DNA of 64,000 bases from GCA-2709075 sp964492555. Its GTDB lineage: Bacteria > Pseudomonadota > Alphaproteobacteria > MPNO01 > UBA2964. Both the position numbers and the translations under genes were made by a program. Of the stretch, positions 8,091 through 17,434 are shown piece after piece. Below the pieces are notes generated by a model. It was not told the origin of the DNA. It did not search any database and worked only from the letters and a program-made list of their open reading frames with translations. The stretch lies in contig CAZBKQ010000005.1 in NCBI GenBank assembly GCA_964492555.1, forward strand, positions 55,329 through 119,328, read 5' to 3'. Positions within the stretch are counted from its first letter, which is position 1; each line of letters starts with the position of its first letter.

Positions 8091-8684
8091 ATGCAGCGCC
8101 TCAACCGCGATACCATTGTCGCCATCATCCTTTTGGCGCTGTGCGGCGTTTTCTTTTATGTCAGCTTCGATATCCGCACGCCGGAGTTCGAGCGTCTCGC
8201 GCCCGGTCAGATGGATCCCGGGTTGTGGCCGCGCATTATCCTGTCGGGCCTTGTCCTGATGGCGCTGATCTATCTTGCGCAATCGGTGATATCGCCGCCC
8301 GCGGACCAGGAAGAACGTGGTGGGCTGGGCGGCTGGTACCGGCATTACCGCAATCCCATCCATTGTTTTCTTGCGTTCGGCGCCTTCATGCTGCTTATCC
8401 CCTATCTCGGGATGCTGCTAGCGGGGATGCTGTTTGTTTTCGGCATGATGACCATGCTGGGGGGCAGGGAACGGTGGCTGATCGGGACCCATGCCACGGT
8501 CTCGGTCTGCACGGTGGGCGGGATGTGGTTCATCTTTGCCTGTTTGCTGAGCGTGCAATTGCCGCGCAGCAGCCTGTTTCCGGATGCGGAGGAATGGCTG
8601 CTGGTAAATATCTGCGGTATTTCCGAGGCAATCGGCGGGCTTTTCGCCGCCGCGCCGCGCGCCTGTGCCGTAATCTTGGTCTGA
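8091..8684 (+). CDS. tctB: Tripartite tricarboxylate transporter small membrane subunit
   Basis: A 197-residue membrane protein with about four hydrophobic helices: near residues 10-28, 45-62, 90-125 as a long pair, and 130-155. This matches the TctB family, the small permease subunit that works with TctA in the inner membrane. I place the start at the ATG at 8091; an earlier GTG at 8058 falls inside the loop of the preceding hairpin and would add 11 residues. Sequence conservation in TctB is low, so the call rests on size, topology and its position between tctC and tctA. Confidence 0.85.
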   Translation: MQRLNRDTIVAIILLALCGVFFYVSFDIRTPEFERLAPGQMDPGLWPRIILSGLVLMALIYLAQSVISPPADQEERGGLGGWYRHYRNPIHCFLAFGAFMLLIPYLGMLLAGMLFVFGMMTMLGGRERWLIGTHATVSVCTVGGMWFIFACLLSVQLPRSSLFPDAEEWLLVNICGISEAIGGLFAAAPRACAVILV

Positions 8685-8696
8685 GGGGCGGGCGCA

Positions 8697-10388
8697 ATGA
8701 TCGAAAATATTCTTATCGCCGGAGCGGAGCTTTGGTCCGTCGGGACGTTGTTGCTGATGGCTCTTGGCGTGGTTGCCGGTCTGATCGCGGGCGCCATTCC
8801 GGGGTTTACCATCGCCATGGCGGTGGTGCTGGTTCTGCCCTTTACCTTCGGGATGAGCCCTGTGCAGGGGCTGGGCACCATGATCGGTGTCTATGTCGGC
8901 GGTCTGTCGGGCGGGTTGATGTCGGGCATTCTCACCGGCATCCCGGGGACGCCTTCATCGGTTGCCACCACATTTGACGGTTTTCCGCTGGCGCGCGGCG
9001 GCAAGGCCGGGCTGGCGCTTGGCGTCGGCGTCTGGGCGTCTTTTTTCGGCGGTGTGATCGGCGCCATTGTCCTTGTCCTTGTCGCGCCGCAGCTCGCTCG
9101 CATCGGGCAGGAATTCCAGCCATGGGATTATTTCGCGCTGATGGCGTTTGCGCTCACCGTGACGGCGTCTCTGGCGGGGGAAAATATGGTCAAGGGGCTG
9201 ATTGCCGGGCTGATCGGTTTGCTGGTCGCGACGGTGGGCGAGGACTCGGTGGTCGGCGTGCCGCGTTTTACCTTTGGAGTGGATTCAGTTCAGCAGGGAT
9301 TCGCTTTCCTGCCGGTTCTGGTCGGGCTGTTTGCCTTCTCACGTCTATTGGCCGACGTTCGGGATTCCGAATCCGCAAAGGGGAACCTCGGCGCGAAATC
9401 GGATGCCTCCATCCGGATCAATCATCTTGTGGCCGCGACGGAGGTTCTGAAACGCTGGGGCAATCTGGTGCGCTCTTCCCTTATCGGCGTCTTTACCGGG
9501 GTTTTGCCGGCGGCGGGCAGTTCGATCTCCAATATTCTCGCTTACGATCAGGCCAGGAAATATTCAAAGACGCCAGAGAAATTCGGGACCGGCCATTTAG
9601 ACGGTATTGTTGCGCCGGAAGCCGCCAACAACGCGACGGCTGGCGGGGCGCTGATCGTCATGATGGCGCTGGGCATTCCCGGCGATATCATTACCGCTGT
9701 GATGCTGGGCGCGTTACTGATCCATGATGTGGTGCCGAGCCCGACCTTTATCACCGAACAGCCGGTTATCGCCTATGCGATTTTTATTGCCTTCTTCATG
9801 GCGAATTTCATGATGCTGGCCTTGCAATCCGTGACGTTGCGGGGATTCGTCCGGGTCACCCAGGTCAAGATATATATGCTGGCTTCGGTCATCCTGTTTT
9901 ACTGCGCGCTTGGCGTCTTCGCGCTCAATAATGTGGAATTTGATATCTGGACGCTCTTCTGGTTCGGCGTGCTTGGCTTTGTCATGTCCGCGCTGGGTTT
10001 TCCCATCGTGCCGGTTATTCTCGGCGTCGTGCTGGGCGGTATCGCCGAGAACGCGCTGGCGCAGGTTATCGCGCTGTCCGATGACCCGACCCATTTCGTG
10101 ACCCGGCCCTGGTCGCTGTTCTTTATCGTGCTGGGGTTGTTCTCGTCCTTTTTCCATGTCTATCAGCGTCAGCGCGGCAGGAAGCGCTGGACGTTGGTCT
10201 TTATTCCGGCGATGTGTATCTGCCTTTCCGTTCCGGTTGCCATGATGGACGGGATTGTGCGGCCTGTTCTTGCCGCGCTGTTGGTTGTTGGCGGATTGTA
10301 TTTGCTCTATCAACGCCACCGTGAGGGGTGGGTGGTCATGACAGAAGATCAGGGCGAGGCACCAACGATCGCGGAGGGAGGACCATGA
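8697..10388 (+). CDS. tctA: Tripartite tricarboxylate transporter large permease
   Basis: A 563-residue polytopic inner-membrane protein of the TctA family, with about twelve hydrophobic segments. Family landmarks are GAIPGFTIAMAVVLVLPFTF near residue 35, GIPGTPSSVATTFDGFP near 82, and the inverted-repeat counterpart containing GVLPAAGSSISNILAY near 270 and GIPGDIITAVMLGA near 325. It carries the ion-coupled uptake pathway, with TctC delivering substrate. ATG at 8697 follows GAGGGGCGGG. The length is about 60 residues above the usual 500; the extra is a C-terminal pair of helices. Its TGA overlaps the ATG of the next gene. Confidence 0.93.
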   Translation: MIENILIAGAELWSVGTLLLMALGVVAGLIAGAIPGFTIAMAVVLVLPFTFGMSPVQGLGTMIGVYVGGLSGGLMSGILTGIPGTPSSVATTFDGFPLARGGKAGLALGVGVWASFFGGVIGAIVLVLVAPQLARIGQEFQPWDYFALMAFALTVTASLAGENMVKGLIAGLIGLLVATVGEDSVVGVPRFTFGVDSVQQGFAFLPVLVGLFAFSRLLADVRDSESAKGNLGAKSDASIRINHLVAATEVLKRWGNLVRSSLIGVFTGVLPAAGSSISNILAYDQARKYSKTPEKFGTGHLDGIVAPEAANNATAGGALIVMMALGIPGDIITAVMLGALLIHDVVPSPTFITEQPVIAYAIFIAFFMANFMMLALQSVTLRGFVRVTQVKIYMLASVILFYCALGVFALNNVEFDIWTLFWFGVLGFVMSALGFPIVPVILGVVLGGIAENALAQVIALSDDPTHFVTRPWSLFFIVLGLFSSFFHVYQRQRGRKRWTLVFIPAMCICLSVPVAMMDGIVRPVLAALLVVGGLYLLYQRHREGWVVMTEDQGEAPTIAEGGP

Positions 10389-11209
10389 CGACACAAGCTG
10401 AAAAGGCGGAGAAGTTTCAGGCGCTGCACAGATCGGACGATATTCTCGTCCTGCCCAACGCCTATGACGCGGTGAGCGCCTGTGTGATCGCGGCGGAAGG
10501 GTTCGAGGCGATTGCGACGACCAGCGGCGGCTGCGCCTTTTCTGTCGGCTATTGCGACGGTGAAAACATGACGCGCGATCAGATGGCGGAAATTGTCGGG
10601 CGCATCTGCAACGCCGTCGATATCCCGGTCAGCGCCGATATGGAAGCGGGCTACGGCAAGGAGCCGGGGGCTGTTGCCGCCACCATCGCGGCGACGATTG
10701 AATCAGGCGCGGTCGGGATCAATATCGAGGATGGCAGCAAGGGGGGCGAACGGGTCCTGATCGACTTTGATCTCTCCGTCGAGCGTATTCGCGCCGCGCG
10801 CAAGGCGATTGATGATAGCGGTATCCCGATGGTGCTGAATGCCCGGACCGACGCCTTCATGACCGGCGAAGACGACCCGGTGGCGGAGGCGACCCGCCGC
10901 GCTAACGCGTATCTGGAGTCCGGGGCGGACTGTACCTTTGTCATCGGGGTTTCCGATGCGGGCAGGATCGGGCAATTGGCCAATGGCATTGATGGACCGT
11001 TGAACGTGCTGGCGGGGGCGTCGAGCCCGTCGATCGCGGAGCTTAAGGCGCTTGGTGTTAAACGCGTAACCTTCGGCAGCGGCTTCGCCAAGGCGGCGAT
11101 GACCCTGGTGCAAAAGGGCGCGCGGGAATTGAAGGAAACCGGCACCTATGGCTGGGTCGAGGGGGCCATGGGCCAGCCTGATATTCATCGGATTTTGAAG
11201 GGCGGCTAG
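10385..11209 (+). CDS. PEP mutase / isocitrate lyase superfamily enzyme
   Basis: A 274-residue TIM-barrel protein of the PEP-mutase/isocitrate-lyase superfamily. The Mg-site segment DMEAGYG is near residue 80 and the EDG strand near 115. The lyase catalytic loop K(K/R)CGH, which is present in the prpB copy at 15500, is replaced by GSKGGERV, so a methylisocitrate or isocitrate lyase role is unlikely. The remaining options are oxaloacetate or phosphonate-type hydrolase, or a decarboxylase-like activity. The ATG overlaps the tctA stop (ATGA), so it is the last gene of the plus-strand run. Its stop shares the CTAG palindrome with the stop of the convergent ThDP-enzyme gene. Confidence 0.85.
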   Translation: MTTQAEKAEKFQALHRSDDILVLPNAYDAVSACVIAAEGFEAIATTSGGCAFSVGYCDGENMTRDQMAEIVGRICNAVDIPVSADMEAGYGKEPGAVAATIAATIESGAVGINIEDGSKGGERVLIDFDLSVERIRAARKAIDDSGIPMVLNARTDAFMTGEDDPVAEATRRANAYLESGADCTFVIGVSDAGRIGQLANGIDGPLNVLAGASSPSIAELKALGVKRVTFGSGFAKAAMTLVQKGARELKETGTYGWVEGAMGQPDIHRILKGG

Positions 11210-12882
11210 CCCTTTGCCGCTCTCCTCAGTCCCGTAATCGTTGCCCTTGGCGATATCTGGTCCTGATCGATCCTGACCTCGATCAGGGCCGGGCCGCCGC
11301 TCGCGCGGCAGCGCTCAAACGCCGGGGCGAAATCGTCCGTCGCCTCGACCAGTTCACCATGCAGCCCGTAGGCCTTCGCCAGCGCGCAAAAATCGGGATT
11401 GACCAGGTCGGTGCCGCTGACCCGGGTCGGGTAGAACCGTTCCTGATGCATGCGGATGGTGCCATAGGTGCCGTTATTCACAACCACGAAGGTGATCGGC
11501 AGGTCGTATTGCCGCGCGGTGGCAATTTCCTGCCCGCACATCAGGAAATCCCCGTCGCCGGAGAATGAGACCACGATGCGGTCCGGATGCGCGACCTGTG
11601 CCGCGACGGCGGACGGCACGCCATATCCCATTGAGCCGCTTTGCGGAGCAAGCTGGGTCGGGTAATCGCGATAACAGTAAAAGCGATGCACCCAGTTGCT
11701 GAAATTACCCGCCCCGTTTGTGACGATGGCGTCGTCGGGCAGGGTCTCGCCCAGCCACTGCACGATGAGTCCCAGATCGACAGGGCCTTTCATGTCGGGC
11801 GGGGAAATGTTTGCCTTATGATCCGCGTTGGCGGCCGCGGTCCAGTCGCTCCAGCCGGGCGCGCCATCGGGTGCAAGATCGCTGACGGCCGCGGCAAAAT
11901 TATCCATCCCGGAATTAATGCCGAGATCGGGCTGATAAACCCGCGCGACTTCGTCCAGCCCGGCGGTGACATGGACAAAATTCTGATGAGGGCAGGGGAG
12001 CGTGAACAACTCATATCCCCCGGTGATGATTTCCGACATCTGCGCGCCGAGGACGAATAGCAGATCAGCCTCATCGACTCGTTTGGCCAGTGCCGGATTG
12101 ACGCCGAGCCCGAAGTCGCCCGCATAGTTGGGATGGCGGTTATCGATCAGATCCTGCCGGCGGAACGCGGCGGCGACGGGCAGGTTCCAGGCTTCATAGA
12201 ATTTTCTGATTTGGCGGAGCCCTTCCGCGTTCCAGCCCGAGCCGCCCAAAATCATCATCGGCTTCTTTGCCGCCGACAGCATTTCCTTTAACCGCGTTAT
12301 AGAGGCCGGGTCGGGGGCGGGGTTGATGGTCTGGTACGGTTTCGCGTCATCCGCCGCCGCCTGTTGCTTCTGCATGTCTTCTGGCAGGGCCAGCACCACC
12401 GGACCGGGCCGTCCGGAGGTCGCGACATGAAAGGCGCGGGCGACCATTTCCGGTATCCGGGCGGGGTCGTTGATCTGCGCCACCCATTTGCACAGGGGCG
12501 CGTACATCTGGCGGAAATCGACCTCCTGAAACGCCTCGCGCTGCATCATGGCGCGACCGACCTGGCCGATAAACAGGATAACCGGCGAAGAATCCTGATG
12601 CGCGGTGTGAATGCCGAGGCTGGCATTGGTCGCGCCCGGCCCGCGTGTCACAAAACAGATGCCGGGCTTGCCGGTGATCTTGCCATAGGCATCGCCCATA
12701 TAGGTGACGCCGCCTTCCTGCCGGCAGACGATCAGCTTCAGGGCGTCGCGCACATCGTAAAGCGCATCGAGCGTTGCAAGGTAGGATTCGCCCGGCACGC
12801 AAAAGGCGGTATCGACGCCATGAATGCGGAGCTGGTCGACGAGGATTTGCGCGCCGGTGCGCAGGTTGGAACTTTCGGTCAT
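11206..12882 (-). CDS. ThDP-dependent enzyme, acetolactate-synthase-like
   Basis: A 558-residue three-domain thiamine-diphosphate enzyme. The N-terminal Pyr domain has the catalytic glutamate E56 in CRQEGG and the GPGATN loop; the central domain carries GGSGW; the C-terminal PP domain has GDGDFLM about residue 440 followed by NN about 25 residues later, the Mg/ThDP motif. The family includes acetolactate synthase, glyoxylate carboligase, sulfoacetaldehyde acetyltransferase and 2-oxoacid decarboxylases. No IlvH-type regulatory subunit is adjacent, and position with a cupin and a NIPSNAP protein argues for catabolism. It overlaps the cupin stop by four bases (ATGA). Confidence 0.9.
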   Translation of the reverse strand: MTESSNLRTGAQILVDQLRIHGVDTAFCVPGESYLATLDALYDVRDALKLIVCRQEGGVTYMGDAYGKITGKPGICFVTRGPGATNASLGIHTAHQDSSPVILFIGQVGRAMMQREAFQEVDFRQMYAPLCKWVAQINDPARIPEMVARAFHVATSGRPGPVVLALPEDMQKQQAAADDAKPYQTINPAPDPASITRLKEMLSAAKKPMMILGGSGWNAEGLRQIRKFYEAWNLPVAAAFRRQDLIDNRHPNYAGDFGLGVNPALAKRVDEADLLFVLGAQMSEIITGGYELFTLPCPHQNFVHVTAGLDEVARVYQPDLGINSGMDNFAAAVSDLAPDGAPGWSDWTAAANADHKANISPPDMKGPVDLGLIVQWLGETLPDDAIVTNGAGNFSNWVHRFYCYRDYPTQLAPQSGSMGYGVPSAVAAQVAHPDRIVVSFSGDGDFLMCGQEIATARQYDLPITFVVVNNGTYGTIRMHQERFYPTRVSGTDLVNPDFCALAKAYGLHGELVEATDDFAPAFERCRASGGPALIEVRIDQDQISPRATITGLRRAAKG

Positions 12883-13544
12883 ATCGTTATGAACTCATCC
12901 GCGAATATGGTGTAGCGCTGTAATTTGGGCTTCTCGGCGTCTTCGGGTTTCACATAGGAAATCGAACTTTTGCCCTTGAGGGCGCGGGGCAGGATCATGA
13001 CCCGGGAGAAATAGCCGACCCTGTCTTTCGGTGCATAGGCCAGAACCGGATCGGGCCCTGTTTCGAACCAGGGCTCACCCGGAGAAATTTCGGTCTTGTG
13101 GCCCTGTGTCTCGACCGTGAAACCGCCTTCCAGCAGACAGCGCGTGCCCGGTCCCTGATGGGTATGGGTATAGGCGATGCCGCCCGGTGGAATATCGACC
13201 CGGTCGCAGCGCATCAGATAGCCGTCACCGGGTTCCAGCTCGACCGCCGCGTCATGCAGCGGCATCGTGGAGATGTTGTCGCCATTGAGCATGGTGCGTG
13301 TCGCCTGAGGCTCGACAAGTTCATAGCGCAAAATTTCCACCCCGTCGGGCGAGGCGAAAATTTCCGTCTCTTCCGCGCTGAAAAAGGCGGAGTTGGCGGA
13401 AAGGGTGGCGGCGACGCCGCCGGAGACCGCCCGCGCCATGCCGGATTTTACATAAAGAACGCGATTGGCGGCGGGCAGCGGTGCGGTGGTCGAGGCGCGC
13501 GCGCCTAACCGGTCATTGAATAATCTCAGGGAATAAAAGGCCAT
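12879..13544 (-). CDS. Cupin-domain protein
   Basis: A 221-residue protein. In its C-terminal half a cupin motif reads G-I-A-Y-T-H-T-H, then an acidic residue after a short spacer and a glycine turn (LLEGGF), a metal-binding beta-barrel core. The N-terminal half (about residues 10-90) also has a cupin-like pattern with VLYVKSGMA but lacks a clear HxH, so a degenerate bicupin is possible. I choose the ATG beginning MAFYSLRLF; the frame extends 33 codons further but those overlap the upstream NIPSNAP gene. It lies between that gene and the ThDP-enzyme gene in one minus-strand operon. Function unknown. Confidence 0.78.
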   Translation of the reverse strand: MAFYSLRLFNDRLGARASTTAPLPAANRVLYVKSGMARAVSGGVAATLSANSAFFSAEETEIFASPDGVEILRYELVEPQATRTMLNGDNISTMPLHDAAVELEPGDGYLMRCDRVDIPPGGIAYTHTHQGPGTRCLLEGGFTVETQGHKTEISPGEPWFETGPDPVLAYAPKDRVGYFSRVMILPRALKGKSSISYVKPEDAEKPKLQRYTIFADEFITI

Positions 13545-13552
13545 CGGATTTC

Positions 13553-13867
13553 TTACGGGTTGGGCGACCAGGGGGCGGGAATCAGTGTCTTGTTTTCCTG
13601 ACGCAGGAGCAGCGGGCGGATTTTCGGCTGAAACGCCTTCCATGCCGGATCGGCGTAAAGCTGTGCGCGGCGCCTGTCGCGTTCCTCATACGAATCATAG
13701 GCCCACATATGGACGATCTGGTTTTGCGGCCCGAAATCGGTGAAATACCAGCCGATCATCTTGCCCAGGATGGGTTCCTGCGCGGCGCGGCCTTCTTCTT
13801 CGTAAAGTTTCATATATTCCGGCACCTTGCCGGGGTGCAGCGTGTAAATCCGTTCTTCGACGATCAT
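13553..13867 (-). CDS. NIPSNAP family protein, copy 1
   Basis: A 104-residue single NIPSNAP domain, a small dimeric alpha/beta-barrel fold. The family signature is present: MIVEERIYTLHPGKVPEYMK at the start, then a His-Met-Trp-Ala-Tyr segment (HMWAYDSYEERDRRR) near residue 54. The second copy in this window (19846) has the same length and ends with the same QENKTLIPA-type tail. The biochemical role of bacterial NIPSNAP proteins is poorly known; they often sit beside catabolic enzymes. It is the first gene of the minus-strand NIPSNAP-cupin-ThDP operon and is divergent from prpD with 130 bp between. Confidence 0.88.
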   Translation of the reverse strand: MIVEERIYTLHPGKVPEYMKLYEEEGRAAQEPILGKMIGWYFTDFGPQNQIVHMWAYDSYEERDRRRAQLYADPAWKAFQPKIRPLLLRQENKTLIPAPWSPNP

Positions 13868-13997
13868 CCCGAATTCCCTGTTTCAGCGTCGGGAAAAGCT
13901 AATCACAGCGAAGGCCGGGTCACAAGCTGGCAAGATACACATTCGCCCTTCGATCCGGTATTATCCGCCGCCGGAATAAACAAGAACCAGAAAACCG

Positions 13998-15500
13998 ATG
14001 AAAGATCATATCGTTCGGGTTTACCCCTCAAAGGAAGATCTGCCGCGTGATGACCAGCTTGCCTGGAAGATCGCTTTGGTCGCATCCGACCCCGCGCCGA
14101 TCGATGACGATGCCGCCGGGATGGTGATCAACCGGATCATCGATAACGCCTCGGTCGCGATCGCCGCCGCGAACCGCGAACCGCCGACGGCGGCCCGGGC
14201 GCAGGCGCTGGCCCATCCGAGGGATGGCGGCGCGGCGGTATTCGGTTGCGGGCCGGATGTGCGCGTCGATGCGGAATGGGCGGCCTGGGCAAACGGCACC
14301 GCGGTGCGTGAGCTTGATTATCACGACACGTTTCTGGCCGCCGATTACGCCCATCCGGGCGATAATATTCCGCCGCTTCTGGCGGTGGCGCAGCAGGCCG
14401 GCTGCGATGGCGCGTCATTGTTGCGGGGCTTGCTGACGGGCTATGAAATCCAGGTCGATCTGGTCAGCGCGATCTGCCTGCATGAGCACAAGATCGATCA
14501 TGTCGCGCATCTGGGGCCGAGCGCAGCGGCGGGGCTCGGCACCATGCTCGGCCTTTCGACCGGGGTGATCTATCAGGCGATCCAGCAGGCGCTGCATGTC
14601 ACCACGGCAACGCGTCAGTCGCGCAAGGGCGAGATTTCGAGCTGGAAGGCGTTTGCGCCCTCTCATGCCGGAAAACTCGCGATTGAGGCCGTGGACCGCT
14701 GCATGCGGGGCGAGGGCGCGCCGTCGCCAATCTATGAAGGTGAAGACGGCGTTATCGCCTGGATGCTGGGCGGAGCGGAGGCGCGCTACACCGTTCCCTT
14801 GCCGGAGGTAGGAGAACCGAAGCGCGCGATCCTGCGGTCCTTCACCAAGGAACATTCGGCGGAGTACCAAAGCCAGGCACTGATTGATCTGGCCTTCAGG
14901 ATGCGGGAGAAGATTCCCGATTTCGAGGCGATTGAGAAGATTGTCATCCACACCAGCCATCACACCCATTATGTAATCGGCACGGGCGCCAACGATCCGC
15001 AGAAGATGGACCCCAACGCCAGCCGAGAAACGCTGGATCATTCGATTATGTATATCTTTGCCGTCGCGCTGCAGGACGGTGAGTGGAATCACATCAGATC
15101 GTACGGGCCTGACCGCGCGCAGCGTCCCGATACGGTGGCGTTGTGGCACAAGATCGAAACCGCCGAGGATCCGGACTGGACCGCGCGTTATCATGATCCG
15201 GATCCCGACAAGATGGCGTTTGGCGGCCGGGTGGAGATCACCCTGGCGAGCGGTGAAGTGCTGGTCGATGAGCTGGCGGTCGCGAACGCCCACACGCTGG
15301 GCGCGCGGCCCTTTGCGCGGGAAGATTATATCCGTAAATTCCGCACCCTGACCGAGGGGCTGGTTTCTGAGGCGGAACAGAACCGCTTTCTCGATCTGGT
15401 GCAGGATTTGCCGTCGCTGCATGCCGCGCGGGTTGGCGAAATCAATGTCGAAATGGATGCGGCGGGACTGGCGGTCGGCGACAAGAAAGGGATTTTCTGA
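13998..15500 (+). CDS. prpD: 2-methylcitrate dehydratase
   Basis: A 500-residue PrpD, the enzyme that dehydrates 2-methylcitrate to 2-methyl-cis-aconitate in propionate catabolism. The active-site region ELDYHDTFLAADYAHPGDNIPP, around residues 104-125, is the hallmark of true PrpD, and SWKAFAPSHAGKLAIEA near 215 and HTSHHTHYVIG near 318 follow as expected. Length is close to the usual 480-500. ATG at 13998 begins the operon; the TGA overlaps the ATG of prpB at 15500. The clear match here contrasts with the shorter MmgE/PrpD member at 5705. Confidence 0.92.
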   Translation: MKDHIVRVYPSKEDLPRDDQLAWKIALVASDPAPIDDDAAGMVINRIIDNASVAIAAANREPPTAARAQALAHPRDGGAAVFGCGPDVRVDAEWAAWANGTAVRELDYHDTFLAADYAHPGDNIPPLLAVAQQAGCDGASLLRGLLTGYEIQVDLVSAICLHEHKIDHVAHLGPSAAAGLGTMLGLSTGVIYQAIQQALHVTTATRQSRKGEISSWKAFAPSHAGKLAIEAVDRCMRGEGAPSPIYEGEDGVIAWMLGGAEARYTVPLPEVGEPKRAILRSFTKEHSAEYQSQALIDLAFRMREKIPDFEAIEKIVIHTSHHTHYVIGTGANDPQKMDPNASRETLDHSIMYIFAVALQDGEWNHIRSYGPDRAQRPDTVALWHKIETAEDPDWTARYHDPDPDKMAFGGRVEITLASGEVLVDELAVANAHTLGARPFAREDYIRKFRTLTEGLVSEAEQNRFLDLVQDLPSLHAARVGEINVEMDAAGLAVGDKKGIF

Positions 15501-16252
15501 TGCTGTTTACCGAAAAGACGGCGGTCGAAAAACGTGCCGCGTTCCGAAAAGGGCTGGAGAGCGGGGAAATCTTGCGTTTCCCGGGCGCACACGCGCCGCT
15601 GGTCGCGATGGAGATAGAGCGGCAGGGGTTCGACGGCATTTACATCTCCGGCGCGGCGTTGTCGGCAGATCTGGGTTTGCCGGATATCGGTCTGACGACA
15701 TTATCGGAGGTGGCCCAGCGCGGGCGCCAGATCGCCCGGGTTACCAATCTGCCGGCGATGATCGATATCGATACCGGTTTCGGTGAAGCGATGAGCGCCG
15801 CCCGGACCGTGCAGGAGCTGGAGGAGCTGGGCATTGCCGGCTGTCATCTTGAGGATCAGGTCAACCCGAAGCGCTGCGGTCATCTGGACAATAAGTCATT
15901 GGTGCCGGTCGATGAGATGATCCGAAAGATTCGTGCGGCGGCAGATGCAAAATCCGATCCGAATTTTATCCTGTTTGCGCGGACGGATTCTCGGGCGTCC
16001 GAAGGGATGGATGCGGCGATCGACCGGGCCAAGGCCTATGTCGATGCCGGGTCCGACGCGATCTTTCCCGAAGCCATGCAGGATGCCGCCGAGTTCGAAA
16101 CCTTCCGCAAGGCGATTGACGTGCCGATGATGGCGAATATGACGGAGTTCGGAAAATCGCCCTTGCTCTCTGCCGATACGCTGGCGGACATGGGGTATAA
16201 TCTGGTGATCTATCCGGTAACGACCCTGCGGCTCGCCATGGGGGCGATCCAG
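15500..16252 (+). CDS. prpB: Methylisocitrate lyase, 3-prime end in gap
   Basis: The first 251 residues of a PEP-mutase/isocitrate-lyase superfamily enzyme, cut by the N run. The lyase catalytic loop is intact as PKRCGHLDNK (about residues 121-130), with the Mg-site segment DIDTGFG near 88 and LFARTDSRA near 157. These mark 2-methylisocitrate lyase, which yields succinate and pyruvate. PrpB is usually near 295 residues, so about 40-45 are missing. The ATG overlaps the prpD TGA (TGATG), consistent with translational coupling. The end given is only the last known base before the gap. Confidence 0.92.
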
Positions 16253-16352
16253 NNNNNNNNNNNNNNNNNNNNNNNNNNNNNNNNNNNNNNNNNNNNNNNN
16301 NNNNNNNNNNNNNNNNNNNNNNNNNNNNNNNNNNNNNNNNNNNNNNNNNNNN
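16253..16352. other. Assembly gap, 100 N
   Basis: Exactly 100 N, the conventional placeholder for a gap of unknown length. It removes the C-terminus of prpB and the N-terminus of prpC. From family lengths about 45 codons of prpB and 20-30 of prpC are missing, so the true distance is probably nearer 200-260 bp if the genes are adjacent. Confidence 0.98.
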
Positions 16353-17429
16353 GTATCGCGGGTCGTGCCGGAAACCAACTCGCTCACCTATCGCGGCTAT
16401 CCGGTGCAGGAGCTGTGCGCGCATTGCAGCTTCGAGGAAGTGGCCTATCTGCTGTGGAACGGCGAGTTACCGAACCGGCGCCAGCTCAACGCTTTCAGGA
16501 AAGACGAGCACTCGCGCCGCAATCTGTCGCGCGATCACTATTCGGTCATTTCAAAATTTCCGAAACGCGCCCATCCGATGGACACCATCCGCACCTCGGT
16601 CAGCTATCTGGGTTCCACCGAAGTCGCCTGGGGTGGAGAACCTCCGGAAAATGACCGGCGCCGGGCGATGGATCTGCTGGCCAAGATACCGACCATGATT
16701 GCGGCGGATTTCCGTTATCGTAACGGCAAACGCCGGATCGCGCCGCGCGACGATCTGTCGATTTCCGAGAATTTTCTCAATATGTGTTTCGGCGCGGTGC
16801 CGCCGAAGGAAGTGGTAAAGGCCTTCGATGTGTCGCTGATCCTTTACGCGGAACACAGCTTCAATGCCTCCACCTTCGCCTCTCGCGTAATCACCTCGAC
16901 CATGTCGGACATATACGGCGCGGTTGTCGGCGGGATCGCCGCGTTGAAAGGGCCGCTTCATGGCGGGGCGAACGAGGCGGTAATGCATATGCTGCTGGAG
17001 ATCGGCAAGCCGGAGAAGGCTGAGCAATGGCTGCGCGATGCCTTTGCCGCCAAGCGGGTCGTTATGGGGTTCGGGCACCGGGTCTATAAATGGGGCGATT
17101 CCCGCGTGCCGACCATGCGGGCCTGTCTTGAGGACCTCGCGTGCTGGAAAAGCGATCGGCTGTGGATCGAGATAGAGGACGTGCTGCAGAAAATCATGCT
17201 GGATGAAAAGAATATTCATCCCAATCTCGATTACCCGGCGGGGCCCGCCTATTACATGATGGGTTTTCCCATCGATATGTATACGCCGATCTTTGTGATG
17301 AGCCGGATTACCGGCTGGACCGCCCATATCATGGAGCAGAACGCGGCCAACCGTCTTATCCGGCCCCTGTCGGCCTATAACGGGGTCAAGCAACGCAAGG
17401 TGAAACCCATTTCCAGGCGGGGTTCGTAA
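16353..17429 (+). CDS. prpC: 2-methylcitrate synthase, 5-prime end in gap
   Basis: The last 358 residues of a citrate-synthase-family protein; the frame enters from the gap at VSRVVPETNSLTYRGYPV, which lies close to the N-terminus in this family. Catalytic residues of citrate synthases are seen: GPLHGGANEAV with the first His, then VMGFGHRVYKWGDSR with the second His and the arginine, and a catalytic Asp in the segment NIHPNLDYPAGPAYYMMGFP. The short, single-domain length and its position in prpD-prpB-prpC fit 2-methylcitrate synthase, which condenses propionyl-CoA with oxaloacetate. Ordinary citrate synthase cannot be fully excluded by motifs alone. Confidence 0.92.
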   Translation, partial: VSRVVPETNSLTYRGYPVQELCAHCSFEEVAYLLWNGELPNRRQLNAFRKDEHSRRNLSRDHYSVISKFPKRAHPMDTIRTSVSYLGSTEVAWGGEPPENDRRRAMDLLAKIPTMIAADFRYRNGKRRIAPRDDLSISENFLNMCFGAVPPKEVVKAFDVSLILYAEHSFNASTFASRVITSTMSDIYGAVVGGIAALKGPLHGGANEAVMHMLLEIGKPEKAEQWLRDAFAAKRVVMGFGHRVYKWGDSRVPTMRACLEDLACWKSDRLWIEIEDVLQKIMLDEKNIHPNLDYPAGPAYYMMGFPIDMYTPIFVMSRITGWTAHIMEQNAANRLIRPLSAYNGVKQRKVKPISRRGS

Positions 17430-17434
17430 CCTCC

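Noticed and set aside
9122..9727. A 201-codon frame within tctA in a second frame
   Set aside because: Could suggest a frameshift, but tctA is open and conserved through the whole stretch in its own frame.
16253..16352. N run as a possible biological repeat or insertion
   Set aside because: Exactly 100 N, repeated at 36237-36336; this is a scaffold placeholder.
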